From assembly GCA_949357655.1 (NCBI GenBank), contig CASHTG010000020.1, positions 1,240,001-1,304,000 of the forward strand: 64,000 nucleotides of DNA, written 5' to 3'. The DNA comes from Parascedosporium putredinis (taxonomy: Eukaryota > Ascomycota > Sordariomycetes > Microascales > Microascaceae). The position numbers and the translations under genes are program-made. Each line of letters starts with the position of its first letter. Within the stretch, counting starts at the first letter, position 1. The notes beneath the pieces are model-generated. The model was not told the origin of the DNA and ran no database searches. It saw only the letters and a list, made by a program, of their open reading frames with translations. Below are positions 48,169 to 61,400 of this stretch, piece after piece.

Positions 48169-51100
48169 GGTGGCGGACTAAAATTCGCGTGCTTTGCGGG
48201 AAATTTCAACGGATCGGTTCAAGGGTGCCCTTTATGTCACGGCTCTGGACGAGCTGGACAGGCGCTGGGGGCTATGTTGAGAATGGCAGCCTTTTGAGAG
48301 AAGTTTGGCGTCAAATGGCGCGTCCAGCATTCGAAATCAGGACAAGTGAAAGTGTCGGGATGATCACTTGTCGAAGAGTTTCGTCGCGAGATGAAGAATG
48401 ATCGTCAAGGACGCGGTTGTTTTCTGCTTCGGGCAAGTTCGATTACCGGAAAAGCGACACGGGCAAAGAGGATTTTTCGAGTTTCGCAGCCTGGGGGGCC
48501 CTGGGCACGGGCACAAGGGTAAATGCACGAGATGGTGGTGGGTCACACCCAAGCCAGCGCAGAGACAGCGAAACAATCGAAAAAAGAAAGCAAGAAGAAG
48601 AAAAATGGGAAAAGAGAACAGAAAATTACTGCGGTAGGAATGCAAGGGTGCAGTGGAGGTAGCCGCAAGAGGCGAGAATCAGGGGCAGAGAACGACAATG
48701 AAGGGAAGAAAACCCCGAGGTTCAGGAGAAGAGGAATAATTAAAGTCGGAATGCCTGGGGCGTCAAATGGATGTGGTGATGATTTGCAGGTTTTCGGGTT
48801 GACGTTGGGCTGAGAGGAGCCAGCAGGAGCATCAGCGAGCACACCCACTCAACCAGGCAACGGCAGAAGATGTTGGAAGGCAGAAGACGCAGCCAGCGCT
48901 GTTGAGAGCTGCACTTCAGACCTTGCGGGTGGAGTGGCCAATCCAATGGTGCATCAATTGCTGCCGCTGGCGAAGGAATCTACTCCGGACGTGCAGCTGA
49001 GCCAGTCGAGATGTCGAAAACCCGCAACCACTGGGAGTGCTCTTACGGCAAGCGTCAATTCAAGGTACCATTGATTGATTGAACTGACTGGATTGATTGA
49101 TCTCATCAATTGGTGCTGGAACCAGGTTCGGAGGGCCTAGCTTTGGGGGAAATGCCCAGCAGTCTTCAGAGGGATAGCGAAACGAGGCTGTCATCCAGAG
49201 TCCTAGATTCGTATCGGCACTGTATTTACATCACAAGATGCAAGATCAAACTGCCACTTCAAACCGAGCCACGAACGCGTTTGGAGAGTCATGAATTTCA
49301 AGTGCTCAGTGATCAGGTGGACCTGGTGTGTTTGTCTGAATACCGTGCAGGTTGTAATATATACTGTAGGCGCCACAGGACAAAGACGGGAACATCACAC
49401 AGGCCCGGTACCACGTGCCAAGTGCCTTTCCTCCAATTCTCGCGCTAAAAGTACACAAATCGACTTGTACACGTGGATGCCAAAGGTTTTGAAACGGTGG
49501 GAGCGAAAAAGGAGTGTTGAATGTGACTCTGCCAAAAGCTCTCTCCCACAACCCCTAGCTATTTTCGGCTGGCCTAGGCCATTCTTTTCTGTCTTTACTT
49601 TTTTTTTTTCTTGTGTTTCTGTTTCGCTGTTCCCCAGCGAGAAAATTCCCGAGGCACGTCCGTCATCTTGAAATTGGCCTTCTTGTTCCCCAAGTAGGAA
49701 AGCACGTCAGTGCCCCCAACTACGCTAGCGCGAGGAACGATAATGCCCTCGCCCCTCATCCCGCATCTTGTTGAGGCGTCGTCTTTTGATAGATAGTCCC
49801 TCCACTTGTCGCAAATATCCTTGCAAATAAGAGGGGCAAGTGCTCAACTACTGGCTAGAAACAACTTGAAGATTGGCAAGCGCAACCGGCTGTGGATATG
49901 TTGGCAGCAAGTTGCTTTGGGGGCGACTTCCCAGCAGTGATCACACAAGTGTACTATGTACTATTTTCTCACTACATTTTGTATTCATGATGAAGTCGAC
50001 AGGACCTAGCTCACCCATGCTTCCATTGCCCTCCCTTGCAGACTCCCTAAGGCAGCAGAGCAGCATAGCATGTAGTGAGAGACAGTTGACAGAAAGGGCA
50101 GATCCCGACATGCTCTTTCCAGTTGAGAAACTTACTTTAACATTCTAGGAGGGAAGGTGGAGGGTTGGCGTCTCCGAGTCCCAACTCAGGCCTCCAAATG
50201 AAGAGGGCATTACAAAGTTGTTGACCGAGAACTGGAAGGAACCAAGCAGCAGCTTCACAGGCTCGACGCCCTCCTCCTCAAATATCACAAAGGGTAGCCT
50301 CGGAATCAGCCTCACCCCCATTTGTCTTGGATAGAGGCTTGGGCTGGCGCATGTTCGGTGGGAGAACTCCCATTTCTTCAGTCTTCGCTTTGTCTCGGGA
50401 GACGTCGATCAGTCTCCCGTTGATTTGGCTGATCGGGAACACCCCTCACCTTGCCAGACAGGTCTCCTGCTACTCTTTCCTCCAATTATTACAATATTAC
50501 TTAACGCTCCCCTTCTTCCCCTCGACATTGCACATGCCAAAATGCCGAGAGTGACCCCCTTTTCAAGAAGCCAATCCGGGCTGGTCCATCTTTGCAGAAG
50601 TGGCGTCTTATCCCACGCGCCAATGACTCAGAATCCGATTAGATCCATAGATGTGTCTCCTTCCTCCCCCACGTCCCCAACCCGCCTCGCGCCAGCATGA
50701 CGCTACTGGCTCGCCTCGACCAAAGTCTGCCGGCCAAAAAGGCGGTTAGGGCTAAGCGTTTCCCGCCGAGTCGTGAGACAGCCGCTTTCTCGCGGGAATA
50801 ACCACCGATTCCCCAGTCCAGTCACGCACATGGACACGTAACGTCAAGGACTCTCTCTCGCGCCAGGCCGATCCAGTAAGGTACATGGAATCGCTTGGCT
50901 TGTTGGTGATTCTTTTGGACACCAGGATATGTAGACTCGATTTGGGTTTTCTTCTTTTTTTCTCTTCAGCAATGGCATTAATATATTAGAATAAGGAACC
51001 TAGCAGTTCCCTGCCTCAACGCAGGGATATAATCGGCCAACTCTACAAGGATGATGCAGAGAATACAATGAACGAGCAGAAAAGAGAAGCAGCAAACTAA

Positions 51101-51241
51101 ACATGATCTATCAACGAAGCATCAAATCCTCTTCGTATCTTCCCCACCCAAGCAACGTCGACATGAAGAATGGTAGGGGTTATAAAAATTGGCTAGCCAC
51201 AGATTGATCATCCTATCTTTCCACTCTACCCCGGGTTAGCC
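48169..51241. other. Three-kilobase stretch without a recognisable gene
   Basis: Promoter of the SAPS gene at the left, 3' flank of the subtilase at the right. ATTGATTGA is repeated near 49071-49105. Open frames are short and featureless. Confidence 0.5.
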
Positions 51242-52634
51242 TCCTACTCCTCATCGACTGGCGCCTCCACAGCGCCGTTGAAGGCAAGCCTATTAGGGCT
51301 GCCAGTGCCGGGAGACTGGACAACGTCGGGGTGGAGAGCTCGACGATCCTGGCGGCAACGTCACCAGGGGCGGTCAAACCCTCGTAAGCCTTGAGGTAAA
51401 GGGAGAGGCCGGCGACATGGGGGCAGGCCATTGAAGTACCCGAGATGGTGTTGGTAGCGGTGGTCGAGCCGATCCACGAGCTAAGAACATTGACACCTGG
51501 GGCGAAGACGTCGACAAGCGTACCGTAATTGCTGAAGCCGGGCTTAACGTTGCCAACATCGACGGCACCGACTGTGACGGCATTGGGGGCAGAGGCAGGT
51601 GAATAGTAGACGGCGTCGTCGTAGGAATTGCCGGCAGCGACGACAGTCAGGACACCTTGCTGGTAAGCAGCCTCGACGGCAGCGTTGAAAGCCTCGGACT
51701 TGGGCCCTCAAGAGACATGCTGATGACGGCAACGTCGGCGCGTCCAGGAGTGGCGGTGATGTTGGTCACAGCCCACTCATATCCGTCGAGGACGATATCC
51801 GTGGTGGACTAAGTAGCATCATAAATATTAGAACCTTCTGCTGCAATTCGGAACAAGATATACTTGCAAGGGGAAACCTACCGATCCGGTGTCAAAGACC
51901 TTGACGGAGATGACGCTGGCCTTCTTGGCTACACCGTAGTCTTTGCCCGCGATGGTGCCGGCGCAGTGAGTTCCGTGGCCGTGACGGTCCTCGAAGGGAA
52001 CGTTGGGATAGGCGTTATACCCGAGGTGTCCACGGCCCTCAAAGGTCTCGTGCGCGGTGTTAAGACCGGTGTCGATGACATAGGCCCAGGTGCCCTCGCC
52101 GGCCGAGGTATCGTACACGTAGGTGCTATGGTTGGCGGTCTGGTGAGAAATGCTGCCAAGTCCCCAGGGGGCGTTGAACTGGCGCGTGAGAGAGTAGAGC
52201 TCCCATACGGCTACGGGCTCGACGGAGAGGACCTAATCGCACAATTTTGTTAATGCTACTCGGTCACGGGGTGGAGGGTCCTCTATGGTAGAGGTTTCCG
52301 GAATTGCGCCGGCAAAACATACCTCTTCGCTGGCCTGGATCTCCTGGATGGTAGCGGCATCAAACTCGCCCGAGTATCCCTTGAAGCTGGCGCTCCACAC
52401 CTTGTCCACACCTCCCGAAGCCTCGCTATCACGGCGGGATAGGCTCCGACGGTGGACGTTTTCAACCCAAGACAGGTGGCTGTCGACCTGGGGCTGAACA
52501 AGATTGTTCCTCAGGGTAACGATGTACTTGTTGGGCACAACCTGGGGGCTCACTCCGCGCGGCGATGCGGGCGCAGCAAGAGCTCCGGAGAGTAAGGCTC
52601 CGAGCAGGAGAGTGAGGGACTTGAGATGCATCAT
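51242..52634 (-). CDS. Secreted subtilisin-like serine protease (S8, proteinase K type)
   Basis: Extracellular endopeptidase of about 410 residues. Exons: 52634-52323, 52232-51882 and 51808-51242, all junctions in frame. Signal peptide MMHLKSLTLLLGALLSGALA, then an I9 inhibitor propeptide (VVPNKYIVTLRNNL to FDAATIQEIQASEEV), then the catalytic domain with Asp in YVIDTGLN, His in EDRHGHGTHCAGT and Ser in SGTSMACPHVAGLS. VLTVVAAGNSYDD carries the oxyanion Asn region. All three catalytic residues are present. One-base losses lie in a C-run near 51705 (SLEG then KSEAFN) and near 51335. The end is acidic (EAPVDEE). An upstream in-frame ATG would add a long non-signal extension, so the start at the signal peptide is preferred. 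Relatives include alkaline and cuticle-degrading proteases of saprotrophic, plant- or insect-associated fungi. Confidence 0.94.
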
Positions 52635-55600
52635 CTTCGCGATACAGGGTGGGGAAAGAAGGAGCTTCTTCAAAGTGGATATAGTTAGGGGAGCTGAGGA
52701 ACTTGCGAGGACTGTTAAGCCAAGAGGGATATCGCGTGAGATGAGGAGATGGCCAAAGTGAGGTTGGAAGCCGGACATCGCCATCAACTTATATACTTGG
52801 ATCGTCTTCATAGAATGCCATCTTTTCACCTCAGAAATAAAGGGCAACGTTCCTTTTCACTAGCAATCTCATCTTTCCAGAAGTTGGACAACATGGCGTG
52901 CTTCCCTCGCCTCATACCATCAACAAGTCCCTCTCCTTCATCTTCGTTCGACCAGCTTCCGTTTCTGGAAGGATGCCACCATGGGATTCCTTTGACGAAT
53001 CCCCACATGTTGTTCATCGATATAGCTTGCGCCCTGGTTAGTCCCCCTTCATGGTGCCTCAGCCTGGTTGGTCGCGTACCGTTTGAAAGGGAGATGGTGG
53101 CGTGTGCTTGTTCCCATATCTACATTCTACAAGCGTGGGTGTGCATGTGTGCGTGCGTTTCTTCTCGGTTCGAGGCAACAGTGCAGGTGAGCGAGGCCTG
53201 AGCTGCGGATGCCTTGTCGTCTTGCCCTTTTAAGACATCAGAGGTTTGTTCTTAGGAAGACTAGAAGCAAAAGTCAGGGACGGGGAAGGGGGAGGGGTGA
53301 AGCACTTGCGGTGACTTGCCATGAGGTAAGCAAGCCGCTGCTGCAGAGCGCCCCGAGCGCTGCAAAGGTTGTTCTTCTTTGGGGGCGAAGACAAGTAGAA
53401 AATCATGGGATACGTATATGGGAAGGGCGGGGGATAGCGAGGGGGAGGGGCGGTAAGGAGGGGTGGATGGGCCCTGGTGATGGGCAGGATGGCAGAACCG
53501 GGAAGGTGGAATATCAACGTCTTTCTGGGATTTGGGTGTGGCAAGTGTGCATCGGTTCGCGCGTGGCACGACCAAGTCAGGGATGAGGAAGCATACGCCA
53601 CACACCATCTTATTTCCTCTTGATCCGAGGACGGCTGGGGAGGGTGTTGGGTTCTTGATAGCGCTGGATACCAGCCGAGCGGCGTGGGGTGGGCTTTGAC
53701 CGGCCAACGTCAGGGAATGGGGAGGAGGTGGCAAGCGCTTGCGGCGCTCCGTGCCTTTGTGTCTAAGGCGTTCTGTGGCTGGAGGATGTCATGCGTGCCG
53801 TTACGCGATTCCATCACTCCGAGATGCACCCTCGCATAAAATGGACTATGAACCTAAGGGCAGTTTATCGGAGCCCGCAAAGAGAGAGAGAGAAACGGGG
53901 AGAGGGACACAAAGAAGTGAGGGAGAGGCTTCGTGTGAGTCCAAGCCATCCCGATCTAAGATCGGGCAAAGCCACAAGAAGGCAAGGCGAGCGTGGGGTT
54001 TCACTGGAGTCCCTTGCCCTCCCCTTCCCTGTCACCATCGAGTCCCGTGCTCTCCTAACAGGTTGGCAGCTCCATCTTCGCAAGGAAAGTGACATTTTCC
54101 TTCTTCTTCTTCTTTGCGCCGTCGGGGTTGCAAGCTCCATCATGACTAGGTCAAGGGGAACAAGTGGTGTGTCGGACCCTGATAAGGGGAAGAAAGATGG
54201 AGTGGGTTCTTGTGTGTGGGTGTGTGTGGGTGTGTGATGTCAGAGAAGAGCTGACTGTCGTTTGGCAAGCACATCTTGGCTATGAATCTATGAATCGTAC
54301 ATAAGGCACGTTGAGGCGAAGTACTTTATGGATGGCACAAAGTTCCAATATAGCTTAGCAAAGGACAGAAGGGGTATAGGCGATATCCATGTCGGTATGC
54401 CGGGTCCCCGTGGTTGCGTTCGCCGGAATTAGAAAGTGGGAGAGGACCGCAGGCCGGGTCGCGGGTGGGTTTGGCACTGACACTTGGTTATGTGGCATGT
54501 AGTCCAGCCAGGGGAGGGGCGAAAAGGAGGGAGTAGGTCGGGTTACATCTGTGCAGGTCGGAGACGGGCACTCGTTTTTCTTTCTTCTTTCCTATTTCCT
54601 CTGTGGAGGGGCACGCGACGGAAGTCATCCGCCATACGCAAGATAGCGGGACCAGGTCTGACCTCTCGAGGTACCATAATAAGTGGCTACCAGGAGCAGA
54701 GGGATCAAGCCATGGATATCTAGGACGGTACAAAACCACACGGGTTGGGCACCATGTCAGGGTGGTGCCGGGTCGGGCTGGCCTCCTACAACATACCTAC
54801 GGCCTCGATGGCATCCGGGGTTAGCGAATCCACGGGCTGGATTACAACATTTGCGAGCCACCAGCTTGGGATATGCTCTGTTGGTAGATATGCGCGACCC
54901 GGCCTAATCGTCACGCAATGCTTCACAAACGCGGGAATTTTATCGGCGGTACTTTTTATTTCTTGATTTTTGGTCCTTCCTCTTCCTCTTCTTCTCCTTC
55001 ACTCCCCTTGGCCTCACCTTGGCCTCACCAAAGCCCGTCCTCCTTACGACCTTACGAACGAAAGAGAAGCGGTAAGGGGCAAAGGAACAAGACCGAGAGA
55101 GTCTTTGAGATGTGGGGGCAGACCGAGGATTCGAGACGACGAGATGGTGGAAATCGGATCGAGCCGAAAGCAAGTGCCGCGGAAGATTAATTACAGGCAG
55201 AGCGATCCAGAAAACACACGAGTTGTGTATTTGGGATGGGGCGGCCGCGACGAGAAGATGGAAAAGAAATAAGTGTCCGCTGCAAGACCGGTAGTTGGGC
55301 CTCGCTTGTGCGGACAGAAAGTAATGGCGACTGCACTCTTTTTCTCGCTTCTTCCCTCCCCCATCTTCTGCTCCCGCTTCCTTGTTCACGAACGTTGTTT
55401 ATCTCTAACCCCTCGCCCTTCCTCCTAGGATCCCCAACCTACTCCTTCGCCCAGAGAAGATCATGCTATTCTTCATTCTTCCTCTTTCGCGCCCTCCAGC
55501 CACACGCACGCACATGCGTAAGAGTCGGCATTTGAAATCATCCTCGGAGCGAGCTGTAGGATCCAAGGGTGGTGGGCGTCTTCATCTAAACATGCAGCCC

Positions 55601-58391
55601 ATCGTGACGAGGGAAGAGAAATATGAACAAGGCAAACGCGATGGGATAAGCCCAGCTGTCCCATTTATTCATGGCCTTGCGCCCCTCCCGTCCGAGGAAC
55701 TCGACCATTGCGTGTGCATAAAACGCAGATATCAGAGGGTCAAAGATGCGCGGATCCTATTTTATATTACCTCCCACACCCTAGACCTGGTTTGTTGGCA
55801 GTCTGCTGGTTGAGGCTGGAGAGGCAAGAAAGATAAAAAGACAAGGAGAGAGGACCAGAACTTTGGTCATCTGAAGGAGCAATGACGTTTCGAGGGAATC
55901 GAGGGAAGACAGCATGACCTAGTTGTTTCATTCCTCTGTTGCGTGCTTCAACAAGTGCCACCTCGCGATTTTTTTTTTTTTTTGCCTCTCTGATAGTCTC
56001 CATCATCACCCGCCCAAGCCTTGCTTATCTTTTTCTATATACTCTAATTACTTGGGGCCTTAAGGGAAAAGGGGATTATAATGGAAGGAGGCAACAAAAA
56101 ATATCGCGTCATGGTGAAGGCTCATTCGCATCGGAAATCCTTTCGATGCCGGGCTCGTCGCCGCCAAAATCACGGCCGTTCTAACAAAGCGTCGCAATGA
56201 AAAGAAGCCAACATGACCACCTTCCCGAAAGATAAGAATGTGGCCTGCGCCGGGACCGGGATGAGCACAGGGGAAGAAAACCACATCCATTTAGAAAACC
56301 CACAGAACGGGGTCTCGGTTTGCTATTGGTTATTGTGCGCATCGCCTGCTTGGGTCTACACCAATTTTCCGTTTCTTCAGAATCGACCGACGAGAGCGAC
56401 GCTCTGTCCTAGTGTAGGCGCCAAGTCCTTCACAGCCGATACCCCACCGTGCCACCTGCGCCCGGAGAGACGTGAGTGCGGGTCATATAATATCAGAGGT
56501 CGATTGAAGTGCAAGAGAGCTGTGACACCAACCCTCACTTCCGTCCCCTCTGTTCCTCAGCATTGACCGCGATAGCAACCATCAATACCATGGCTGGCCA
56601 GGCCCTTTGGCGACGGAAGAGGCGAAGCGAGAGCAGCCCTGCGTTTATGAAGAGGTACGTGCTCTGTTTTGACGATCGCGGGGGCTCAGAGATGCTGGCG
56701 GAACCAAGCGAGCGGCACGGGCGGGGTCCTCTTCACGATATTAGGTAGCAAGCTCTTGGCGAGAGGACTTGAGATCGGGCGCCTAGAGGAGGCACGGAAC
56801 AAAAAAGGACGAACACGTCCGCGGAACGGAGAGCATGTCTCTTGGCCGCTCCTAGAATCGGGGATCCTCACAGTCCTCGTGAGGTGGAAAGGCTTCCGGG
56901 TGATGTTGATCCGAACCTTTCAAAAGAGCAGCCGGCTTTGTTCTTCTCAAGGCAAAAGTTCCAATCTTCCATCTTCTTCCCGTTGGGCAACATACCAAGT
57001 TCCCTGCTCCCTTTTCTTCTCTGTTAGGTGAGTCTGCCTATCATATTCTCTTTTGTCGAAACCAGGCCACCGCCCGGTACCGTACCCTCTCCCTCGCCCA
57101 AAAGTCGACACGGGAAGTGATGCGATCGAGCGGGCCCGATCCGACGCCGCTCATTTCTTATCCGTGGTGAAAACTTGTTATCCAATGTAGTAAAGTCTAG
57201 GCGGTCGTGCTGCCTCTCACCTATCTCGAATAAAATTGAGTAATCTATGTAAATCTCTTGCCTCAAGATGCCATCCGGGCCAGGAGTCTTGAGACTACAA
57301 TGATGTTGGATTTGGGCAACTACCAAGGGGCCTACCTTCCTCCAACTTGTTTCGGTGAACACCCTCATGTGACTTGACGCGGCGCTCCCTCGATGCACAG
57401 CAACAGAAGGCGCAAAGGAACCGCCTCACATCTTACGTGGGGGCGCCCAAGTCCTGCAAAGGGAAAGAGCAGCTCTCTGGCCTGGGTTTTTCATTCTCAC
57501 CATCCAGCCAAACCTTACCCTCTCGATTTCATGTTCCCCATTGATCTTTCATCCGCAGCGTTCCATCACCGATTAACTGGCCGAGATAGCAGAGCCTGGG
57601 CCGGGGCCTAAATCGGTACGGCTCGGAGCAGCTGAGGGCCATTTGTGAAGGGGATAGGTCTGGTTGATGCCATCGACCCAAAAGATCTCAAAATGCCACT
57701 GAGAGAGCATCGTCCAATCACCCTTCCCCTCCTCCCCCTCCCTTTCCTCTCTGGCCGCAAGGGACCTACCTAGTTAAGCTAGGCCCTTTCGACCTCGCGA
57801 CCACTCTTTTTGTCCTGTTCGTCTTGCTCAGGCCACACATCATTGCGTATGCATTCTTCGTCGAATTTCCAATCTCGCTTCTGTCCCCTCTTACTGACCC
57901 GGTCGCATGAGACTGCATCAGCGTTCAACCAGCCCAGCGCCTGCTCTCAACGTTACATGTCTCTTGCTACTTACACTCTTTCTTCCCTTTGGTCAAACTT
58001 CATGAAGTCTCAATCCTATCCACTTACTCTTCCAAAACCAGTCCTTCTTCAAGCTTGTTGCTATCTACCTCTAGGTTTTTTTTTAATTGATTAAAATATC
58101 ACTTTGAGAGAGAACTACGACCCTTGTTGAAATCCAACAAACACGTACAACACCTCTGCTTCCTTCCTCGGATTTATCCCCATTGTTCAAAGACGGCAGG
58201 TCTTCACAATTCAAAAGTAAAGCTTTACAAGGAATCTGAGAAGCAAACGGTTTACCCCATGATATAATAATATTGATTGAGTTTAAAGACCCCGAATTTT
58301 TCCAAGGACCGAGCTATAAATAAGCCATTGTCTACACACAAAAAGAAGTAGAAGAAGAAGAATAAAAAGGACATGAAAAAGAAATCTCGAA

Positions 58392-58422
<31 letters not shown>

Positions 58423-58456
58423 AGGACTACAAATAAGAGGTAGCGCCTTTTCTAGC
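52635..58456. other. Nearly six-kilobase stretch without a recognisable gene
   Basis: The left end is the subtilase promoter. The remainder shows only short frames, GT-rich tracts near 54210-54240, a T-run near 55970-55983 and pyrimidine-rich patches. No domain, tRNA or repeat family was recognised. Confidence 0.5.
58392..58418 (+). repeat. (GA)n microsatellite
   Basis: About 13 GA units lie some 40 bp beyond the stop codon of the IDO-like fusion gene, in its presumed 3' untranslated region. Confidence 0.9.
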
Positions 58457-61400
58457 CTAAAAGGTTGGTGGTACCCTCATCTCCGTCGGGGAGTGGTTGG
58501 CCACAAGTTTAAATGTTCTCAGCGACCCCGTTGACGACAATGCCCTACTCCTCCGCGCCGCTTGATACGAGCTAATGCTCGCGTTGCGACTATGCATGTG
58601 CTCTCCTCCGCTCGCCCCGCCCGGTACGGGAGACAGCGCCGGGCTGGTGGCTCCCCGCGACCTGAGGTTGAGTTTATTCACCATCACCTGGATAGCCGAC
58701 CCCGAGTCGAGCGGCGGAGTGGTCGCGGGCGACGGCGGCATCATCATGCGGCTGGAAAGGCTGTAGCCGAGGTGCCCGCCGCTCCCACCGTCCGAGCTCC
58801 CCGTATTGCGGCGGTGCAGCGATGGCATACGCTGGCCCACCATTTCCTCGAGCACGCTGGGCATCTGCACGGGCATTCCCGACGACAGCGGACCGCTCCT
58901 CGACGGCGACCGGCTGGAGCCCCGGCTCGACGGCGGCGTCGTCACCCCGGGGACCCGGTGCTGCTGATTGGCCAAATTCTGCGCCTCCATCGTCGCCGCC
59001 ATTTGCGAAAAGTTGAGCGGCATCGGCGGCATCTTGCTTAGTCGCCGCATCGCCTTCATGTTGCGGTCGATGAACTGCGACATGCGGTTGAGCGCCACCG
59101 AGTTCTCGTGCGACTCCATCGCCGATGTCCCGTGCGTCGGTTTCTGCGTGCGGAGCGTGTGCCTCTCGTTGAGCGGCACGTGGGCGCGTCCCGTGAGCGC
59201 CTGCCGCGGCGCGTCCTTGATTGTCTGCTGGATCTGGAACAGCACATTGTCAAACTCCACCGTCTTCTCCGCCGGCTTGTACGAGGGCTTGGCCCCATGA
59301 TGGGGCTGTTGGTGAGCATGAAGAAGCTGCCGTCCCGGATGCGTCTCCGCACGAGGTTCCAGCGCGTCCGCGCCGGGTTGCGCTCAATTCCGGCTTGTAG
59401 ATGGAGTGCTGCGCCAGCTTCGAGTAGTACACCTCGAGCCTCTTGGCCATGCGCTCGAGAATCTGCATGAGGAACGAGCAAAGGGCCGTGGTGCGCTGCT
59501 CGTCCGAAGAAACCTCGAGGTTCATGACGGTGTCGAACGCGTCCATGCCGTGGCACGCCTCCTCGCGGATGTCCTCGAGGAGCTCGATATCCAACTGCAC
59601 AGACTTGCCCGCGTAGTCCATGATACCCCGCTCCTGGAAGCGCGCCGACTCGCTGTCGCAGATGAACTGGCCGACGAGCGCAATCTCCTTGGAGGTAGCC
59701 ACGGCGTCAGGCGACGTCTTGGCTCGCGCGATGGCTCCCAGGATGTCGGGAAGCTTGGTGCCCGCGGCTCCCGACGAGTTCGCCACGGTGAAGGAGAGCT
59801 TAAGCACGAGCTCCTGGAACTTGGGTCCGAACAGGGCTGAGAACCCGCCCTGAAGGAGACGCGACTGGTACTGGTAAAAGATGCGCACACCGAGCATGTT
59901 GATCATCGTTCCCTGGTACCAGAGCTTGTCCGAGCCCATGAGGTCGTCCATTTCAAACTGCTGCGCCACGAGCGTCTCCACCGTCGTGCGCAGGTAGTCC
60001 GACCACATGTCGTACAAGCCGCTCAGCTCCTCGCAGCCGTGGTAATCGGGCTTGGGCGTGAGGTGTCCCACAAAGTACTTGGTCAGCAGACTGGCAACCT
60101 CGGGGTTGTTGGTGTGCGCGAGGGCGTCAAACGACTTGCTGCAGTCCACACCGGCGTTGGACTTGATGATGAGTGTGCCGCCAGGGTGCATCGGGCAAAA
60201 GTCCGTCACGTCGTACACGCTGCCGTGTACGCTGAGCCAGATGCGCGATCCGGGCCTGTGGCCGGTGTGCACCGCCAGCTGCGAGAGCGGGATCGTGGCC
60301 AAGTTGCAAGGTAGGGGCTTGGGCGTCATGAACACGTCCAACATGATGCGGCGCTCCGCAAAGGCCGAGTTGATGATGAAGTCGGTATTGTCCATGGTCG
60401 CCGTGCGGTGGTTGTAGATGGCCTTGCGGATTCCCGTCATGACGGAATCGAAGACGGCCACGGAGCCGCAGATGTAGAGGTACCCGCCGAGGCCGCCCTG
60501 CTTCTTGGACATGACCAAGTCGCAAACGGTCGCACCCTGCTCAGCAATCAGAGCGTCGATGTAGCGGGGCTCCATCTTCTTCTCCACGAGGTCCCGGTGC
60601 GCGGGATCGTACGCAAGGCCGCGGCTGTCGCGCGAGAAGGCGAGGTGCACCTCCATGTAGCCGCCCGCAACGTATTGTCGGAGCTCGTCCTCGTAACAAA
60701 ACTTTTCACGGTTCTGCACGCCGAGGTAGAGGATGTTGCGGCCCACGGTCTGGCCGATGCGGGCCTGCCAAAAGGACCGGAAGGGCGCAATACCGCTACC
60801 TCCAGCGAAGAAGGCGCACGGGGCGGCGCCGTCGAGGGGCAGCTGGAAGGTGAGGGGGCGGGACACGCCAACGAGCACCTCCTCGTCGCCGTTGAGAGAG
60901 TTCTCGGGCGAGTTGACGGGCGGGTTGAGGAAGCCGCTGCCGACACCGGTGCGCTTGATCTCGTGGCCATGGGAGAAAGTGGAGCAGAGATTGTACTCGG
61001 CGCGGGAGACGGTCAGGTCGACGCTGGAGGGAGAAGCTCCTCTGGGTAGTTGGAGATGGAGTAGGTTCGGGGCACCTCGACCTGGATGAGGTCGCTGAGC
61101 CAGAAGAGATCCGTCGTCAAGTCAAAGGCGCGATCCCAGATGCTGGGCGGGGTATCCTGCACGGCCGACTGGAGAAGGTCTCCGAGGGTGCCGCGGACGG
61201 GCCACTCGGTGGTGGCGAGGACCTGCAGGATGGTGTTGGAGGAGGCGCGGAGCATGGCGTGGATCTTGAGGACGAGATCCTTGGTGAGCGGGGCGAGGTG
61301 GCCGCGGCGGAGAATGTCCTTGACGGTCAGCTGGCGGATGGCGCCGGTCCTCTTGCCGTTGAGGTTGATGCCGTGGTTGACGCTGTCGAGGTGCTCCGCG

